DNA of 64,000 nucleotides from Plut-88900 sp965116945 (GCA_965116945.1 OZ220734.1:1364001-1428000); one strand, 5' to 3'. Shown: positions 44,849 through 53,378, counted from the first letter of the stretch. The notes: generated by a model from the sequence alone, not told the origin. Made by a program: numbers and translations.

Positions 44849-45036
44849 TGGCGACCTCCTTCCAAACACGTCCTATAGAGGCTCTTTCGGAACCAGTTTC
44901 GGTATTCCTTTCCCCGTCTCGCTTGCTGAATTGCGATCATCTCGGCCTGTTCCCCGGCGATAAACCCGGCTTTCCCGTGGGAGCTCCCACCTCCCATTTC
45001 GTGGAACGGGGCCGCACCTAAAACTGCTTGCTTCAT
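44845..45036 (-). CDS. Small protein upstream of and coupled to the HTH gene
   Basis: A 63-codon frame beginning MKQAVLGAAPFHEMGGGSSH, with a basic second half (IAIQQARRGKEYRNWFRKSL). Its TGA overlaps the ATG of the following HTH gene by 4 bp, the main reason to accept it. An AAAGGGAAC stretch about 12 bases upstream could be the ribosome site. No family is recognised. It could be a chance frame. Confidence 0.4.
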   Translation of the reverse strand: MKQAVLGAAPFHEMGGGSSHGKAGFIAGEQAEMIAIQQARRGKEYRNWFRKSLYRTCLEGGRQ

Positions 45037-45401
45037 GGCTTCGAAGTTCCCTTTTTCCCACCCGTTTTAGCCACGGAATGACCCCAAAGTTCCCATGTGG
45101 GACATAAATCAAATTCCTGTACACCCCAATAACATCATAAGATGTCCCATTAAGGACAGGCCTTGTGAGGGGGGCTCGCGCGCAGGCCCCCCTCACAGAC
45201 CATGGCTTTACCGGTCCGGGACCCCTCATTTGTAGACCAGTGGTGATCCGGTCTAGAGGCAGGGAGTAGCGGTTTGGGGTACAGCGAAACAATTAAAGCG
45301 GTGCCTATCGCCAGGGCCAGCCCCGAAGACGTAAAACCAAGAACAATGATGGCAATGTGTGACAACCTGGCAGACTTCGACAGGTTGATGAGATCACGGA
45401 G
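45037..45401. other. Divergent intergenic region between HTH operon and AlpA-like gene
   Basis: About 365 bp holding the perfect hairpin at 45164-45197 and a looser inverted pair TGGGACAT (45098-45105) / ATGTCCCA (45142-45149). These are candidate operators for the element's regulators. Longer minus-strand frames crossing the region (44873-45292, 45150-45524) look spurious. Confidence 0.45.
45164..45197. repeat. Perfect 12-bp GC-rich inverted repeat
   Basis: TGTGAGGGGGGC (45164-45175) and GCCCCCCTCACA (45186-45197) are perfect reverse complements around a 10-base loop that itself contains GCGCGC. There is no T-run on either side, so it is not an obvious intrinsic terminator. It lies between the divergent HTH operon and AlpA-like gene. 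Confidence 0.7.
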
Positions 45402-45590
45402 ATGAGCCGCTCGTCGACCTACAAGATGATGCTGGTGGGCAAGTTCCACCATCCGGTTAGGGTAGGCGCTATGGCCGTGAGGTGGAGGGCAAGCGACATC
45501 ACAGCATGGATGGAATCGAGGCATGTGGCCCGGGGAGAATTTGACCCGTCTGGCGGGACCCAGACATCGCCTTCACAACTGGGTAACTAG
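45402..45590 (+). CDS. AlpA-family regulator/excisionase-like protein, N-terminus short
   Basis: A 62-codon frame reading MSRSSTYKMMLVGKFHHPVR, then RWRASDITAWMES, the core of AlpA-type winged-helix regulators that control excision in P4-like elements. The homology appears to begin about 12 codons earlier (RLRQVDEITE), where no start codon is present in frame (a stop is at 45360-45362), so either the protein is short or the 5' end has been damaged. It converges on the integrase gene with an 18-bp overlap of the 3' ends. Together these mark the recombination module of the island. Confidence 0.55.
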   Translation: MSRSSTYKMMLVGKFHHPVRVGAMAVRWRASDITAWMESRHVARGEFDPSGGTQTSPSQLGN

Positions 45591-46781
45591 TTCTGCCTTG
45601 CCGTTCCGGTTCGCGTGAGACTCACCAGCCACGTAGTCTGCCCAGAGCTGCATGAGTGCACGTCTACGCTCGAACAGATCGGACCTGGCATAGGCCTGCT
45701 CGGTGGAATTGCCCAAGCTGTGGGCAAGGGCGGCCTCGGAGACTACCCAGGGGGTATCCGTCTGCTCCAGGGTCCAGTTCTTGAAGCTGCTGCGGAAGCC
45801 GTGGACAGTGGCTTGTTCGGCAAGGCCCACAGAACGCAGCACCTTTGTCAGTGTCATATCGGACATCGGCGACCCTGTCTTAAGCACTGACGGGAACACT
45901 AGGCCTGAATCGTCCCGCAGGACAGAAGCCTCCCCAAGCAGATCGAGGGCCTGCCAGCTAAGGGGTACCCGGTGTTCTGTTCCCGCCTTCATCCGCTCTG
46001 ATGGAATCCTCCATTCACGGCCCATTAGGTCAATCTCGTTCCAGGTCGCACCCCTGGCTTCACCCGAGCGTGCGGCTGTCAGCACTAGGAAACGGAAGCA
46101 CAGCTTAGTAGCCAAGGATGACTGAGAGGCTTCAACTGTCTCCAGAGCCATTCCAACCTCTTGGTAAGGCAGAGCCCTGAAGTGGGCCTTCACCTTCGGC
46201 ATAGGGGGTAATGCGCCATCAATGGTCTCCCCCGCCGGGTTGGACTCGACGAAGCCGTGGGCCATGGCCCATCGGAAAACGGCCCTCGTGCGCTGACGTA
46301 CCCGTCGGGCCGTCTCAGGCCGGGATGACCATATGGGAGTGAGAACACTCAGTACATCTCCCCGCTCTATCCTGTCCAAGGACGTGTTGCCCAACTTCGG
46401 CATGGCGTGGCGCTCCAGGGTCTGAATCCAGCCTGAAGCATGTCGGGGGTTGCGCCACCGGGGCCTATTTGCTTCATGGACAGCGTAAGCGGCTTCCTTG
46501 AACGTTGGCATTGCGGGGGATCGCTTTTCGGCCACGGGGTCTCGACCCTCAGCAATTGCGGCCCTATGATCAACTGCCTTTTCACGAGCCTGGGCGAGGC
46601 TGACGGAAGGATATCCGCCCAGGCCAATATCGCGTCGGCGTCCATCGACAGTGATGCGCAGGACCCACGATTTCCGTCCGGCTTTGCTGATGAAAAGGTG
46701 TAGGCCGCCGCCATCAGAGTGGCGTCCTGGATCCTTCATGGCCTTAACCCGAGTTGCAGAGAGGGCCACAGATGCCTCCAT
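45573..46781 (-). CDS. int: P4-type tyrosine integrase
   Basis: A 402-residue site-specific recombinase of the phage P4/DUF4102 type. The N-terminal arm-binding domain (VKAMKDPGRHSDGGGLHLFI) and core-binding domain (FKEAAYAVHEANRPRWRNPR) are followed by the catalytic domain with R238 (TAARSGEAR), H327-x-x-R330 (HGFRSSF), H354 (ALAHSLGN) and the nucleophile Y364 (QAYARSD), all present. ATG 46779-46781 (MEASVALSATRVK) is preferred to the frame start at 46832. It lies 147 bp from the right att repeat and tRNA-Ser, pointing into the island, as P4-type integrases usually do. The gene looks intact, so the element may still be excisable. Confidence 0.9.
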   Translation of the reverse strand: MEASVALSATRVKAMKDPGRHSDGGGLHLFISKAGRKSWVLRITVDGRRRDIGLGGYPSVSLAQAREKAVDHRAAIAEGRDPVAEKRSPAMPTFKEAAYAVHEANRPRWRNPRHASGWIQTLERHAMPKLGNTSLDRIERGDVLSVLTPIWSSRPETARRVRQRTRAVFRWAMAHGFVESNPAGETIDGALPPMPKVKAHFRALPYQEVGMALETVEASQSSLATKLCFRFLVLTAARSGEARGATWNEIDLMGREWRIPSERMKAGTEHRVPLSWQALDLLGEASVLRDDSGLVFPSVLKTGSPMSDMTLTKVLRSVGLAEQATVHGFRSSFKNWTLEQTDTPWVVSEAALAHSLGNSTEQAYARSDLFERRRALMQLWADYVAGESHANRNGKAELVTQL

Positions 46782-46927
46782 AAATCCTAAATTGCTCCCA
46801 CGAATATTACCACAATTGATGTGGGAACCCAAAAGATTTGGAGGGCGAGAGAAGGCAGACTAAATGGCAATATTAGCTATGAAGCAAGCGTAAATTGAGA
46901 AAAAGGAGGATGGCCAAAAGAGGTGTA

Positions 46928-46946
46928 GTGGCGGAGGGAGTGGGAT
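46928..46946 (+). repeat. Right attachment-site copy (3' end of tRNA-Ser)
   Basis: Same 19 bp as 12822-12840, here covering the CCA end, discriminator, acceptor 3' strand and part of the T arm of the tRNA-Ser gene plus one flanking base. The intact tRNA stays on this side of the island. Confidence 0.85.
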
Positions 46947-47018
46947 TCGAACCCACGGTACGCTGACGCGCACGCCGGTTTTCAAGACCGGTGCCTTAAA
47001 CCGCTCGGCCATCCCTCC
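46929..47018 (-). tRNA. tRNA-Ser (anticodon UGA), CCA encoded
   Basis: On the minus strand the acceptor GGAGGGA (47018-47012) pairs with TCCCTCC (46939-46933), followed by discriminator G and an encoded CCA. The anticodon arm reads CCGGTCTTGAAAACCGG with anticodon TGA. The long variable arm and T-loop GGTTCGAATCC confirm a class II serine tRNA. It decodes UCA and is the integration target of the island. Confidence 0.95.
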
Positions 47019-47072
47019 CTAGACGGAACAGCTTACATAATACGCCTTTTTGAATTGCAGGCGAGGCGCGGG

Positions 47073-48447
47073 TTAGGGGTTCACGTCCGCTAGGAACTCC
47101 TCAAACTTCTCTTGTAGATCATCTTCGACCGAAGCCAGCCACCTCTCGTCCAAAAGGACAGCTTTTTCTAAGGCATGGGCTGAAGTGGGTAAAGTACTCA
47201 TTACCTCAGAGGAAGGGCCTGGCTGAAGCAGAGATAACGCATCAAAATTGATGGGCCCGTAAGGGAGGTAGCTGGAAATACGTGAGTTAATGTGAGGATG
47301 TCCTGTCCATGCAATGAACAACTCCGCTAAGGGTTTGTTGGGAGCGTCCCTTGGAATCGCAAATACGTCTGTTTGGTTGATGTGACCGCATTCGTAGCAA
47401 GAGTGGAGTGACTCGCCTCCCTCCTTCTGCTGAGCGTGAAATACTGCGTGGTGCCATGTCGTACAAATGTCAAGCTCACCGCTTAGCAACATGTCTGTGC
47501 AATCATACGCAGAATGTAGCCAAGCTTCCATCAGGGAGCTTAGTTCTTCCAACTTGGAGAAGGACTCTTCTACCTGTTCCAATGTTAACCTGGATATGGC
47601 CATACGGGATTGTGCGGTTTCCAGGACCTCCGGGTCCAACGCAAATTGAGCGAGCAATAGATTTGGGGCCCAAAAGTTGGTCAACATTCACCGCTTGCCG
47701 GGGAATCGGTTCGCGTCCCAAAAGTCACCCCAGCTTGTCGGACGGTCGCCACGCCACAGACCGTCTATTGCATTCAGATTGTAGGCAATTCCCGTGGACC
47801 AGATAGCCCCTCCGCCACCCGTCCACGGCGTCCTTGTGATCTCAGGGAAGCCGGACAAGTATCCGTTATGGATGGCTGGCGTTAGCTCTTGCAAGGACTC
47901 TCTACTACTAGCTTGCTGAGCGAATTTGGTTGAGGTGCTGTACACGGCTATGTTATCCCTGAGCCCCCCCGGATATGATGGGACAAACGGTCCGATCTCC
48001 TTGATATCAATTTGAAACTTTATCTGGAAGGGCAAATAGTAGGATTGCCTCTGGGCATACGCATATGAACCTCCCCATGTGCCAATGTCAATGCTGTTGC
48101 CTCGGTACCACTCCAAGGCCTTCTCAATCTCCTCAAAGGTTGCCGGGTTTTCAGCGGTCCACTCGGAAATGTGCCGGGGCCCGGGAGTTGGGGTAGGAGG
48201 GGGGTGTGGGTATCGTAGTCGGGGCTGGGGATGGCACGGGAATTGATGTGGAAATAGGCGAGGGGACAGGTTTTGAAGCCGGAGCAGTCGGTATGGGCGC
48301 GATAGTATTCGTAGGAGAAGGAGACGAGGTTGGTTCGAACATGGAGCTACAGGCCAGAGTCAATACAGTAAGCACACTAAATAAGAGTATCCAAACTGCT
48401 ATTTGCTTAAACGTGGACTTGCATTCTCGCTCGACGGTGTCCTCCAC
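47073..48447 (-). pseudogene. Broken PotD-like substrate-binding lipoprotein gene
   Basis: Three consecutive minus-strand frames together make one ABC-type solute-binding protein. The first (48447-48151) has a signal peptide with lipobox LTLAC and a Pro/Ser/Thr-rich linker. The second (48116-47688, extending upstream in frame) reads DIGTWGGSYAYAQRQS and NRFPGKR. The third (47687-47073) is the C-terminal half (TWHHAVFHAQQKEG). Dropping one base from the six-base G run at 48199-48204 joins the first two exactly. The second break is an in-frame TGA (47688-47690) within FPGKR*MLTN. It would have bound a polyamine- or cation-like ligand outside the membrane. No permease or ATPase neighbours are seen. 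Confidence 0.65.
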
Positions 48448-48538
48448 TCTGCTCCTCGTTTAGCCAAGCTAACGAAAGAGCGGGGAATTAGTTATATGGA
48501 GGTAAGGAAAGGGCGCGGCTCGTGCCGAGAGCGGAGGG

Positions 48539-49807
48539 CTAGGGCGTTTCTATTACGTCGAAGCCCGTGTACGGCTGGAGTACCTCGGGGATCCGCACCG
48601 AGCCATCCGCCTGCTGGTATGTCTCAAGTACGGATATCAACACCCTCGGCAGCCCCAGCCCCGACCCATTAAGCGTGTGCACGTATCGGGGCCTAGCTCC
48701 TTCGGACGGTCTGTACCGGATGTTCGCCCGACGTGCCTGGAAGTCCAGGCAGTTGCTGCACGAGCTTACCTCCAGCCATTCCCCACACCCCGGCGCCCAC
48801 AATTCCAGGTCGTAGGACTTGGCCGCGTGGAAACCTAGGTCTCCCGTGCACAGCTGGAGGACCCGGTAGGGCAGGCCAAGCGCTTCGGCGACACTCTCTG
48901 CATCGGATAGCATGGAGGCAAGGGCCTCCGGCGACTCCTCGGGCGTCACGAATTTGTACATCTCCACCTTGTCGAACTGGTGCCCCCTCTTAATGCCCCG
49001 CGTGTCCTTTCCCGCCGACATCTTCTCCCGACGGAAACAAGGTGTATATGCTACGTAATTGAGGGGTAAATCAGAGGCTTCCAGTATTTCGTCGCGATGC
49101 AGGTTGGTCAGTGGCACCTCCGCCGTTGGTACGAGCCACAAGTCGTCCTGTTCATCGTGATAAACGTTGTCCGCGAACTTTGGCAGCTGCGCACTCCCGA
49201 CCAGAGCCTCCCTCTTCACTACGAAGGGGGTGTAGACCTCGGTGTACCCGTTGCGGCTTTGGTGGAAATCCACCATCCAGGCGATCAGAGCCCTTTGAAG
49301 CCGGGCCCCGCGGCCTTTCAGCACATAGAATCGAGAGCCCGATATCTTCACACCTCTCTCGAAGTCCATGATGCCGAGGGACTCGCCGATTTCCCAGTGG
49401 GGCCTTGGTTCGAAATCGAAGGTCGGTGGCTTCCCGACCATTTTCACTTCGACGTTGCCCGTCTCATCCTCGCCATCCGGAACGTCCCGGAGGGGGATGT
49501 TTGGCAGCTGCAAAAGAAGAAGGTCCAGCTCCTCGTCTACCGCCTTGATCTCACCCTCGAACGCCTTGATGTCCGCCCCTACCTGCCGCATCTCTGCGAT
49601 CACCTCGGGCGGTTTCTCCTTCATCCTGGAAAGTTCCTTGCTCACCTGGTTCCGCCGCGCCCTCAATGCCTCGGATGACGTGAGGATCGTACGTCGCCGT
49701 TCGTCCAGTTCAAGGATTCGGTCAAGGGGCGCCCGGTCCTCCCTCCGACGGTCCAGCGCTTCCCGCACAACCTCGGGCTTTTCTCGAATCAAATTTATGG
49801 CCAACAT
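48539..49807 (-). CDS. serS: Seryl-tRNA synthetase
   Basis: Class II aminoacyl-tRNA synthetase of 422 residues that charges tRNA-Ser. The N-terminal coiled-coil arm that contacts the long variable arm is visible (LRARRNQVSKELSRMKEKPP and on). Motif 2 (FRREKMSAGKDTRGIKRGHQ, then FDKVEM) and motif 3 (NGSGLGLPRVLISVLE) are intact. Length is normal. It starts with ATG at 49805-49807. It is the last gene of a minus-strand cluster (nadK-nudix-greA-lysS-serS) and lies 1.5 kb from the tRNA-Ser gene. Confidence 0.95.
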   Translation of the reverse strand: MLAINLIREKPEVVREALDRRREDRAPLDRILELDERRRTILTSSEALRARRNQVSKELSRMKEKPPEVIAEMRQVGADIKAFEGEIKAVDEELDLLLLQLPNIPLRDVPDGEDETGNVEVKMVGKPPTFDFEPRPHWEIGESLGIMDFERGVKISGSRFYVLKGRGARLQRALIAWMVDFHQSRNGYTEVYTPFVVKREALVGSAQLPKFADNVYHDEQDDLWLVPTAEVPLTNLHRDEILEASDLPLNYVAYTPCFRREKMSAGKDTRGIKRGHQFDKVEMYKFVTPEESPEALASMLSDAESVAEALGLPYRVLQLCTGDLGFHAAKSYDLELWAPGCGEWLEVSSCSNCLDFQARRANIRYRPSEGARPRYVHTLNGSGLGLPRVLISVLETYQQADGSVRIPEVLQPYTGFDVIETP

Positions 49808-49889
49808 ATTAAGCGCTCATTGCTACAAGGTTAATGGAGAGTATAAGACAGAGGAGGTCTAGAAACTGCCCGGGCCCTGGGCCTTTTGT

Positions 49890-51389
49890 CTAGGTGGTAG
49901 GCCGGTCAACTGAACGGAGTTGCGGGAACAGGATTACTTCCCGTATCGACTGCTGGTCGGTCAACAGCATTACCAGACGGTCGATGCCCATGCCCAGGCC
50001 GCCCGTGGGAGGCATCCCATGCTCCATTGCCAGTAGGAAGTCTTCATCCAGCCGGTCGACCTCCTCGTCGCCGAACTCCAGCCTGAACTGTTCCTGCTCG
50101 GCGAATCTCTGTCTCTGGTCAATGGGGTCATTAAGCTCGGTGAATGCGTTTGCTATCTCCATCCCAGCCGCAAACCCCTCGAATCTCTCCACGAACCTGG
50201 GATCGTCCGGCTTCCGCTTGGACAAGGGAGACATCTCTACGGGATGTTCGATGACGAAGGTGGGTTGGATAATGTGCGGCTCCACAAAGGTGGAGAGCAA
50301 TTTGTCATAAAGCTGGGCTGGGCTTAGTCCCTCCACCCGCTGCCCAACCCTTTCCGCATCCCTGCGCAAGACTTCCGTGTCGGCATACTTAGCATCGGCT
50401 ATGTCCAGACCGCTCCGCTCAAGGATGGCGTCTCGGACGGAGACCCGGGGCCAAGGCGGCGTGAAGTCCAGTTCATGCCCTGCATACGTGACCTTGGTGG
50501 TTCCCAGCACTTCCTGGGTTATGTACGCCATCATGTCCTCAACCATGCGCATCACGTCGTCATAGTCTGCGTAAGCCTCGTAGCTTTCCATGGTGGTGAA
50601 CTCGGGGTTGTGCTTGGTGTCTATTCCCTCGTTACGGAAGATACGACCTATCTCGTAGACCTTGTCTATTCCCCCGACTATCAGTCGTTTCAGATAGAGT
50701 TCTGTTGCGATTCGAAGGTATAGGGTGCGGTCCAGGGCGTTGTGCTCGGTGGCGAAGGGTCGGGCCATGGCGCCCGCGGCTACGGGGAGCAGGATGGGGG
50801 TTTCTACCTCTGCGAACCCCCTTTCGTCCATGAACCTGCGCATGGCGGATATGAATCGAGCCCGAATGTCAAAGATGCGGCGTGCGTCGTCATTGGAGAT
50901 CAGGTCCAGGTAGCGATGCCTGTGCCGCTTTTCAACGTCCGTAAGACCGTGCCACTTCTCCGGCAAGGGCCTAAGCGCCTTGGTGAGAAGGGTCAAAGAC
51001 TGCGCCCGGACGGTTATCTCACCGGTACGGGTGCGGAACATTGTTCCTTCGGCGGCCAGCGAGTCTCCAGTGTCCAGTTCTGCCAGAGATGTTCGCTGAT
51101 TCTCCGGCAGGTCGACCGGCCTGATGAACAGCTGCACCGATCCCGTACCGTCACGAATGTCGGCAAACGTGACCCGGCCCATACCCCGCAACGCCATAAG
51201 TCTGCCCGCTACCGCCACGTTCTTCCGAGGCGTCCTCCCAGATTTCTCTATTCCTTCGAAGTAGGCGAGCGCTTCTGCAACCGTATGCGTGCGTTTCAGC
51301 CGGGCGGGATAAGGGTCTATGCCCCGGGCGCGCAACCGCCCTACCTTGTTGAGTCTTTGCTGAAAAAGGTCTTCGCCTCTATCGGCCAT
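49890..51389 (-). CDS. lysS: Lysyl-tRNA synthetase, class II
   Basis: A 499-residue class II lysyl-tRNA synthetase. The N-terminal OB-fold anticodon-binding domain (VAVAGRLMALRGMGRVTFAD) is followed by the catalytic domain with motif 1 (FMDERGFAEVETPIL), motif 2 (YEIGRIFRNEGIDTKHNPEF) and motif 3 (GGLGMGIDRLVMLLT). Start ATG 51387-51389 (MADRGEDLF) is preferred; a GTG at 51414-51416 would add nine residues, and neither has a clear ribosome site. It is 38 bp downstream of greA. Confidence 0.93.
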   Translation of the reverse strand: MADRGEDLFQQRLNKVGRLRARGIDPYPARLKRTHTVAEALAYFEGIEKSGRTPRKNVAVAGRLMALRGMGRVTFADIRDGTGSVQLFIRPVDLPENQRTSLAELDTGDSLAAEGTMFRTRTGEITVRAQSLTLLTKALRPLPEKWHGLTDVEKRHRHRYLDLISNDDARRIFDIRARFISAMRRFMDERGFAEVETPILLPVAAGAMARPFATEHNALDRTLYLRIATELYLKRLIVGGIDKVYEIGRIFRNEGIDTKHNPEFTTMESYEAYADYDDVMRMVEDMMAYITQEVLGTTKVTYAGHELDFTPPWPRVSVRDAILERSGLDIADAKYADTEVLRRDAERVGQRVEGLSPAQLYDKLLSTFVEPHIIQPTFVIEHPVEMSPLSKRKPDDPRFVERFEGFAAGMEIANAFTELNDPIDQRQRFAEQEQFRLEFGDEEVDRLDEDFLLAMEHGMPPTGGLGMGIDRLVMLLTDQQSIREVILFPQLRSVDRPTT

Positions 51390-51427
51390 TGGAGGGGTAT
51401 CGAGTGTCGGGCACACGGCCCGAGGGG

Positions 51428-51898
51428 CTAATCAATGCTCTTGATGGTCAGTTCCAGGATACGGGCCGGGGCTTTCACTTGGACTATGTCCCCAACCCTA
51501 CTGCCAAGGAGCGCCTGACCGACGGGGCTTTCGTTCGAGATTTTGCCGACCTTTGGATCTGCCTCGTCGCTGCCTACTATGAGGTACTCCATGGTGCGTC
51601 CCGACTCGTTTTGCACCTTGACCTTCGCTCCGACATCCACAACCCCGGAGCTGAGGTGTTCGTCTGGAATCACCGCAGCGGTGTGGATCATGTTGTCCAA
51701 GGTCATAATCCGGCCCTCGATGAACGCCTGCTCATTCTTGGCGTCGTCGAACTCGGCGTTGTCCTCGGTACCTCCAAAGTCCTTGGCATGGAGGATACGG
51801 TCGGCTATCTCATGACGCTTTTCTGTGCGGAGATGGTGAAGCTCCTGCTTGAGCTCTTCAAAACGCCTGTGGGTAAGATAAGTCTTCTTGAGGGTCAT
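51428..51898 (-). CDS. greA: Transcription elongation factor GreA
   Basis: A 156-residue Gre factor that enters the RNA polymerase secondary channel and stimulates cleavage of backtracked RNA. The N-terminal coiled coil carries the acidic tip (AKDFGGTEDNAEFDDAKNEQ) required for cleavage, followed by an FKBP-like C-terminal domain (YLIVGSDEADPKVGKISNES). GGAGG lies about 10 bases before ATG 51896-51898. It sits between the nudix gene and lysS; greA-lysS adjacency is common in bacteria. Confidence 0.95.
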   Translation of the reverse strand: MTLKKTYLTHRRFEELKQELHHLRTEKRHEIADRILHAKDFGGTEDNAEFDDAKNEQAFIEGRIMTLDNMIHTAAVIPDEHLSSGVVDVGAKVKVQNESGRTMEYLIVGSDEADPKVGKISNESPVGQALLGSRVGDIVQVKAPARILELTIKSID

Positions 51899-51960
51899 GG
51901 CGTTGGGCCTCCGGGAAAAGAAAAAGACCCCTCGGCAAATACAGTGGGATCGGCCTCATT

Positions 51961-52494
51961 CTATGTCAAGTCGAGAAATTTGTAAAGAAGAATAGTAGTG
52001 GCGGATTTGGCGTCGCCTATTCCGCCGGACGCCACCATGGCCTCTGCCTCGGCAAGAGTTACCGGCACCAGGGCGATGTCTTCGTCTGCATCCGGGTCCA
52101 ACGGATCGTAGGACAACCCGGTGGCCACAAAGAGATGGTTCAGTTCCGTGCAGAATCCAGGCGAGCTGTAAACCGAGGACAGGCGCCTGAAATTCTCCGC
52201 CCGGTAACCGGTTTCTTCTCGCAGCTCTCGCTGGGCCGCCACCTCAGGGGTCTCGTCCGGTTCGATGCCCCCCGCCGGGGTTTCCAGGAGTTCCTTTCCC
52301 GCCGCGGCCCTGTACTGACGTACCAACAGGAGCCTTCCAAACTCGTCTACTGGCAGGACATGTACCACCTCGGCATGCTCGACAACTTCCATTCTGGCTT
52401 TTCGTCCGTCAGCCAGCCGGAACGAGTCAATGCGGAGGTTAACTACCTTCCCCTCGTAAATGCGCTCTGTCTTCGTTTCAGGTTTGACGCCCAT
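51961..52494 (-). CDS. ADP-ribose pyrophosphatase-like NUDIX hydrolase
   Basis: A 177-residue NUDIX enzyme. The complete box G-x5-E-x7-REUxEExGU is present (GGIEPDETPEVAAQRELREE, then TGY, about 75-97). Context upstream of the box (VHVLPVDEFGRLLLVRQYR) and downstream (YSSPGFCTELNHLFVA) matches ADP-ribose pyrophosphatase (NudF-type), which hydrolyses ADP-ribose to AMP and ribose-5-phosphate. It lies 14 bp after nadK, which fits NAD turnover, though substrate range cannot be read from sequence. Confidence 0.88.
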   Translation of the reverse strand: MGVKPETKTERIYEGKVVNLRIDSFRLADGRKARMEVVEHAEVVHVLPVDEFGRLLLVRQYRAAAGKELLETPAGGIEPDETPEVAAQRELREETGYRAENFRRLSSVYSSPGFCTELNHLFVATGLSYDPLDPDADEDIALVPVTLAEAEAMVASGGIGDAKSATTILLYKFLDLT

Positions 52495-52508
52495 GGTCTA
52501 CCAGTCGG

Positions 52509-53378
52509 TTACTCCATCCTCGTCAGCCTCTCCGTGACCGTCGAATAGAACCGCCCGGGAGGCTGAAACCTGAGAAACTTTGCCATATTTGAGCTTACGG
52601 TCGCCGAGACCGTATACCCGTCCTGGAGGTCGGCTTCAATCTGGCCATCCACACTCATAATCACCTCGTGGTCAGTACTCACCGTAAGTTCAACTTTCGA
52701 ACTTGGAGGAAGTACCAGTGCATTGGATATGGTGAGGTGGGAGTCGATTGGATTTAGCACGAATTCATCCGTTAACGGGTTGAGAATGGGGCCGCCCGCC
52801 GCCATGGAGTAGCTGGTGCTGCCTGTAGCAGTGGCTATGATTACCCCATCACCCTTGTACGTGGTGAATAGGTCGCCATCTATTCGAGCCTCTATTCTGA
52901 TCACTCTCGCCACACGACCCCGCGCCACAACAACGTCGTTCAGTGCAAAATACGTCCTGCGCCCATCCCCTTCTCTTCCTGAAGGTATTGCGGGGGGGAT
53001 AATCTCTGCTTGAAGCGTTGCCCTTCGTTCTATGCGTCCACCTTCGGCAAGTAGTCTCGGCAGGTCCTTTTGGGCTTCCTCGGGGTTGAGTTCATTCATA
53101 AACCCCACCTTGCCCATATTTACACCCAGAACCGGAATCTCGCGTGATAGGGCCAGGTGAGACACTCGTAGCATGGTCCCGTCCCCTCCCACGCTAATTA
53201 GCAGGTCCCGGTCTCCCACATCGTCGGGTGTCGTGTTCTCGTCCCAGGCGGAACGATGCCACCCCGTTATTCTGGATTTCGAAAGTATGGCCAGTAGGTC
53301 TTCGGATAGCGTTCGGGCCGCAGGGAGACGCGGATGGTAGAATACTGCTACCCGTCTTATGTTTTGCCCATCGGACAA
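52509..53378 (-). CDS. nadK: NAD kinase
   Basis: ATP-dependent NAD kinase of 289 residues making NADP. Signature motifs: SVGGDGTMLR, FALNDVVVARG, GDGVIIATATGSTSYSMAAG and the dinucleotide loop GGPI. Start choice: the open frame runs to an ATG at 53495, but TTG 53376-53378 (LSDGQNIRRVAVFYHPRLP) has AGGAG 8 bases upstream and gives the usual length; the 39 extra residues upstream are not NadK-like. It heads a minus-strand cluster with a NUDIX hydrolase, greA, lysS and serS, and is divergent from the formyltransferase gene. Confidence 0.9.
   Translation of the reverse strand: MSDGQNIRRVAVFYHPRLPAARTLSEDLLAILSKSRITGWHRSAWDENTTPDDVGDRDLLISVGGDGTMLRVSHLALSREIPVLGVNMGKVGFMNELNPEEAQKDLPRLLAEGGRIERRATLQAEIIPPAIPSGREGDGRRTYFALNDVVVARGRVARVIRIEARIDGDLFTTYKGDGVIIATATGSTSYSMAAGGPILNPLTDEFVLNPIDSHLTISNALVLPPSSKVELTVSTDHEVIMSVDGQIEADLQDGYTVSATVSSNMAKFLRFQPPGRFYSTVTERLTRME

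Larger units (their letters stand above)
12822..46946. mobile_element. Integrated genomic (defence) island in tRNA-Ser(UGA)
   Basis: About 34.1 kb bounded by identical 19-bp direct repeats (12822-12840 and 46928-46946). The right copy is the 3' end of tRNA-Ser including CCA. A P4-type tyrosine integrase lies 147 bp inside the right repeat and an AlpA-like regulator converges on it, the standard layout of a tRNA-targeted integrative element. The cargo is dominated by conflict and defence genes and includes several decayed ones. Flanks on both sides are housekeeping genes (DEAD-box helicase on the left, serS cluster on the right). No conjugation or phage structural genes were seen, so it is probably mobilised or satellite-like. 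Island status is strongly supported by the repeat-integrase-tRNA geometry; current mobility is unknown. Confidence 0.85.

Noticed and set aside
45150..45524. 124-codon minus-strand frame overlapping the AlpA-like gene
   Set aside because: Low-complexity start and no ribosome site. The plus-strand AlpA signature is specific.
31745..47690. Stop-codon recoding (TGA read as an amino acid)
   Set aside because: typA and the recQ-like gene end in TGA at positions confirmed by homology or by the next gene's start, and the tRNA in the window is an ordinary tRNA-Ser(UGA) reading UCA.
51914..51951. Possible intrinsic terminator between the nudix gene and greA (minus strand)
   Set aside because: The stem is only 6 bp with a G-U pair and a 14-base loop before the T-rich stretch; too weak to call.
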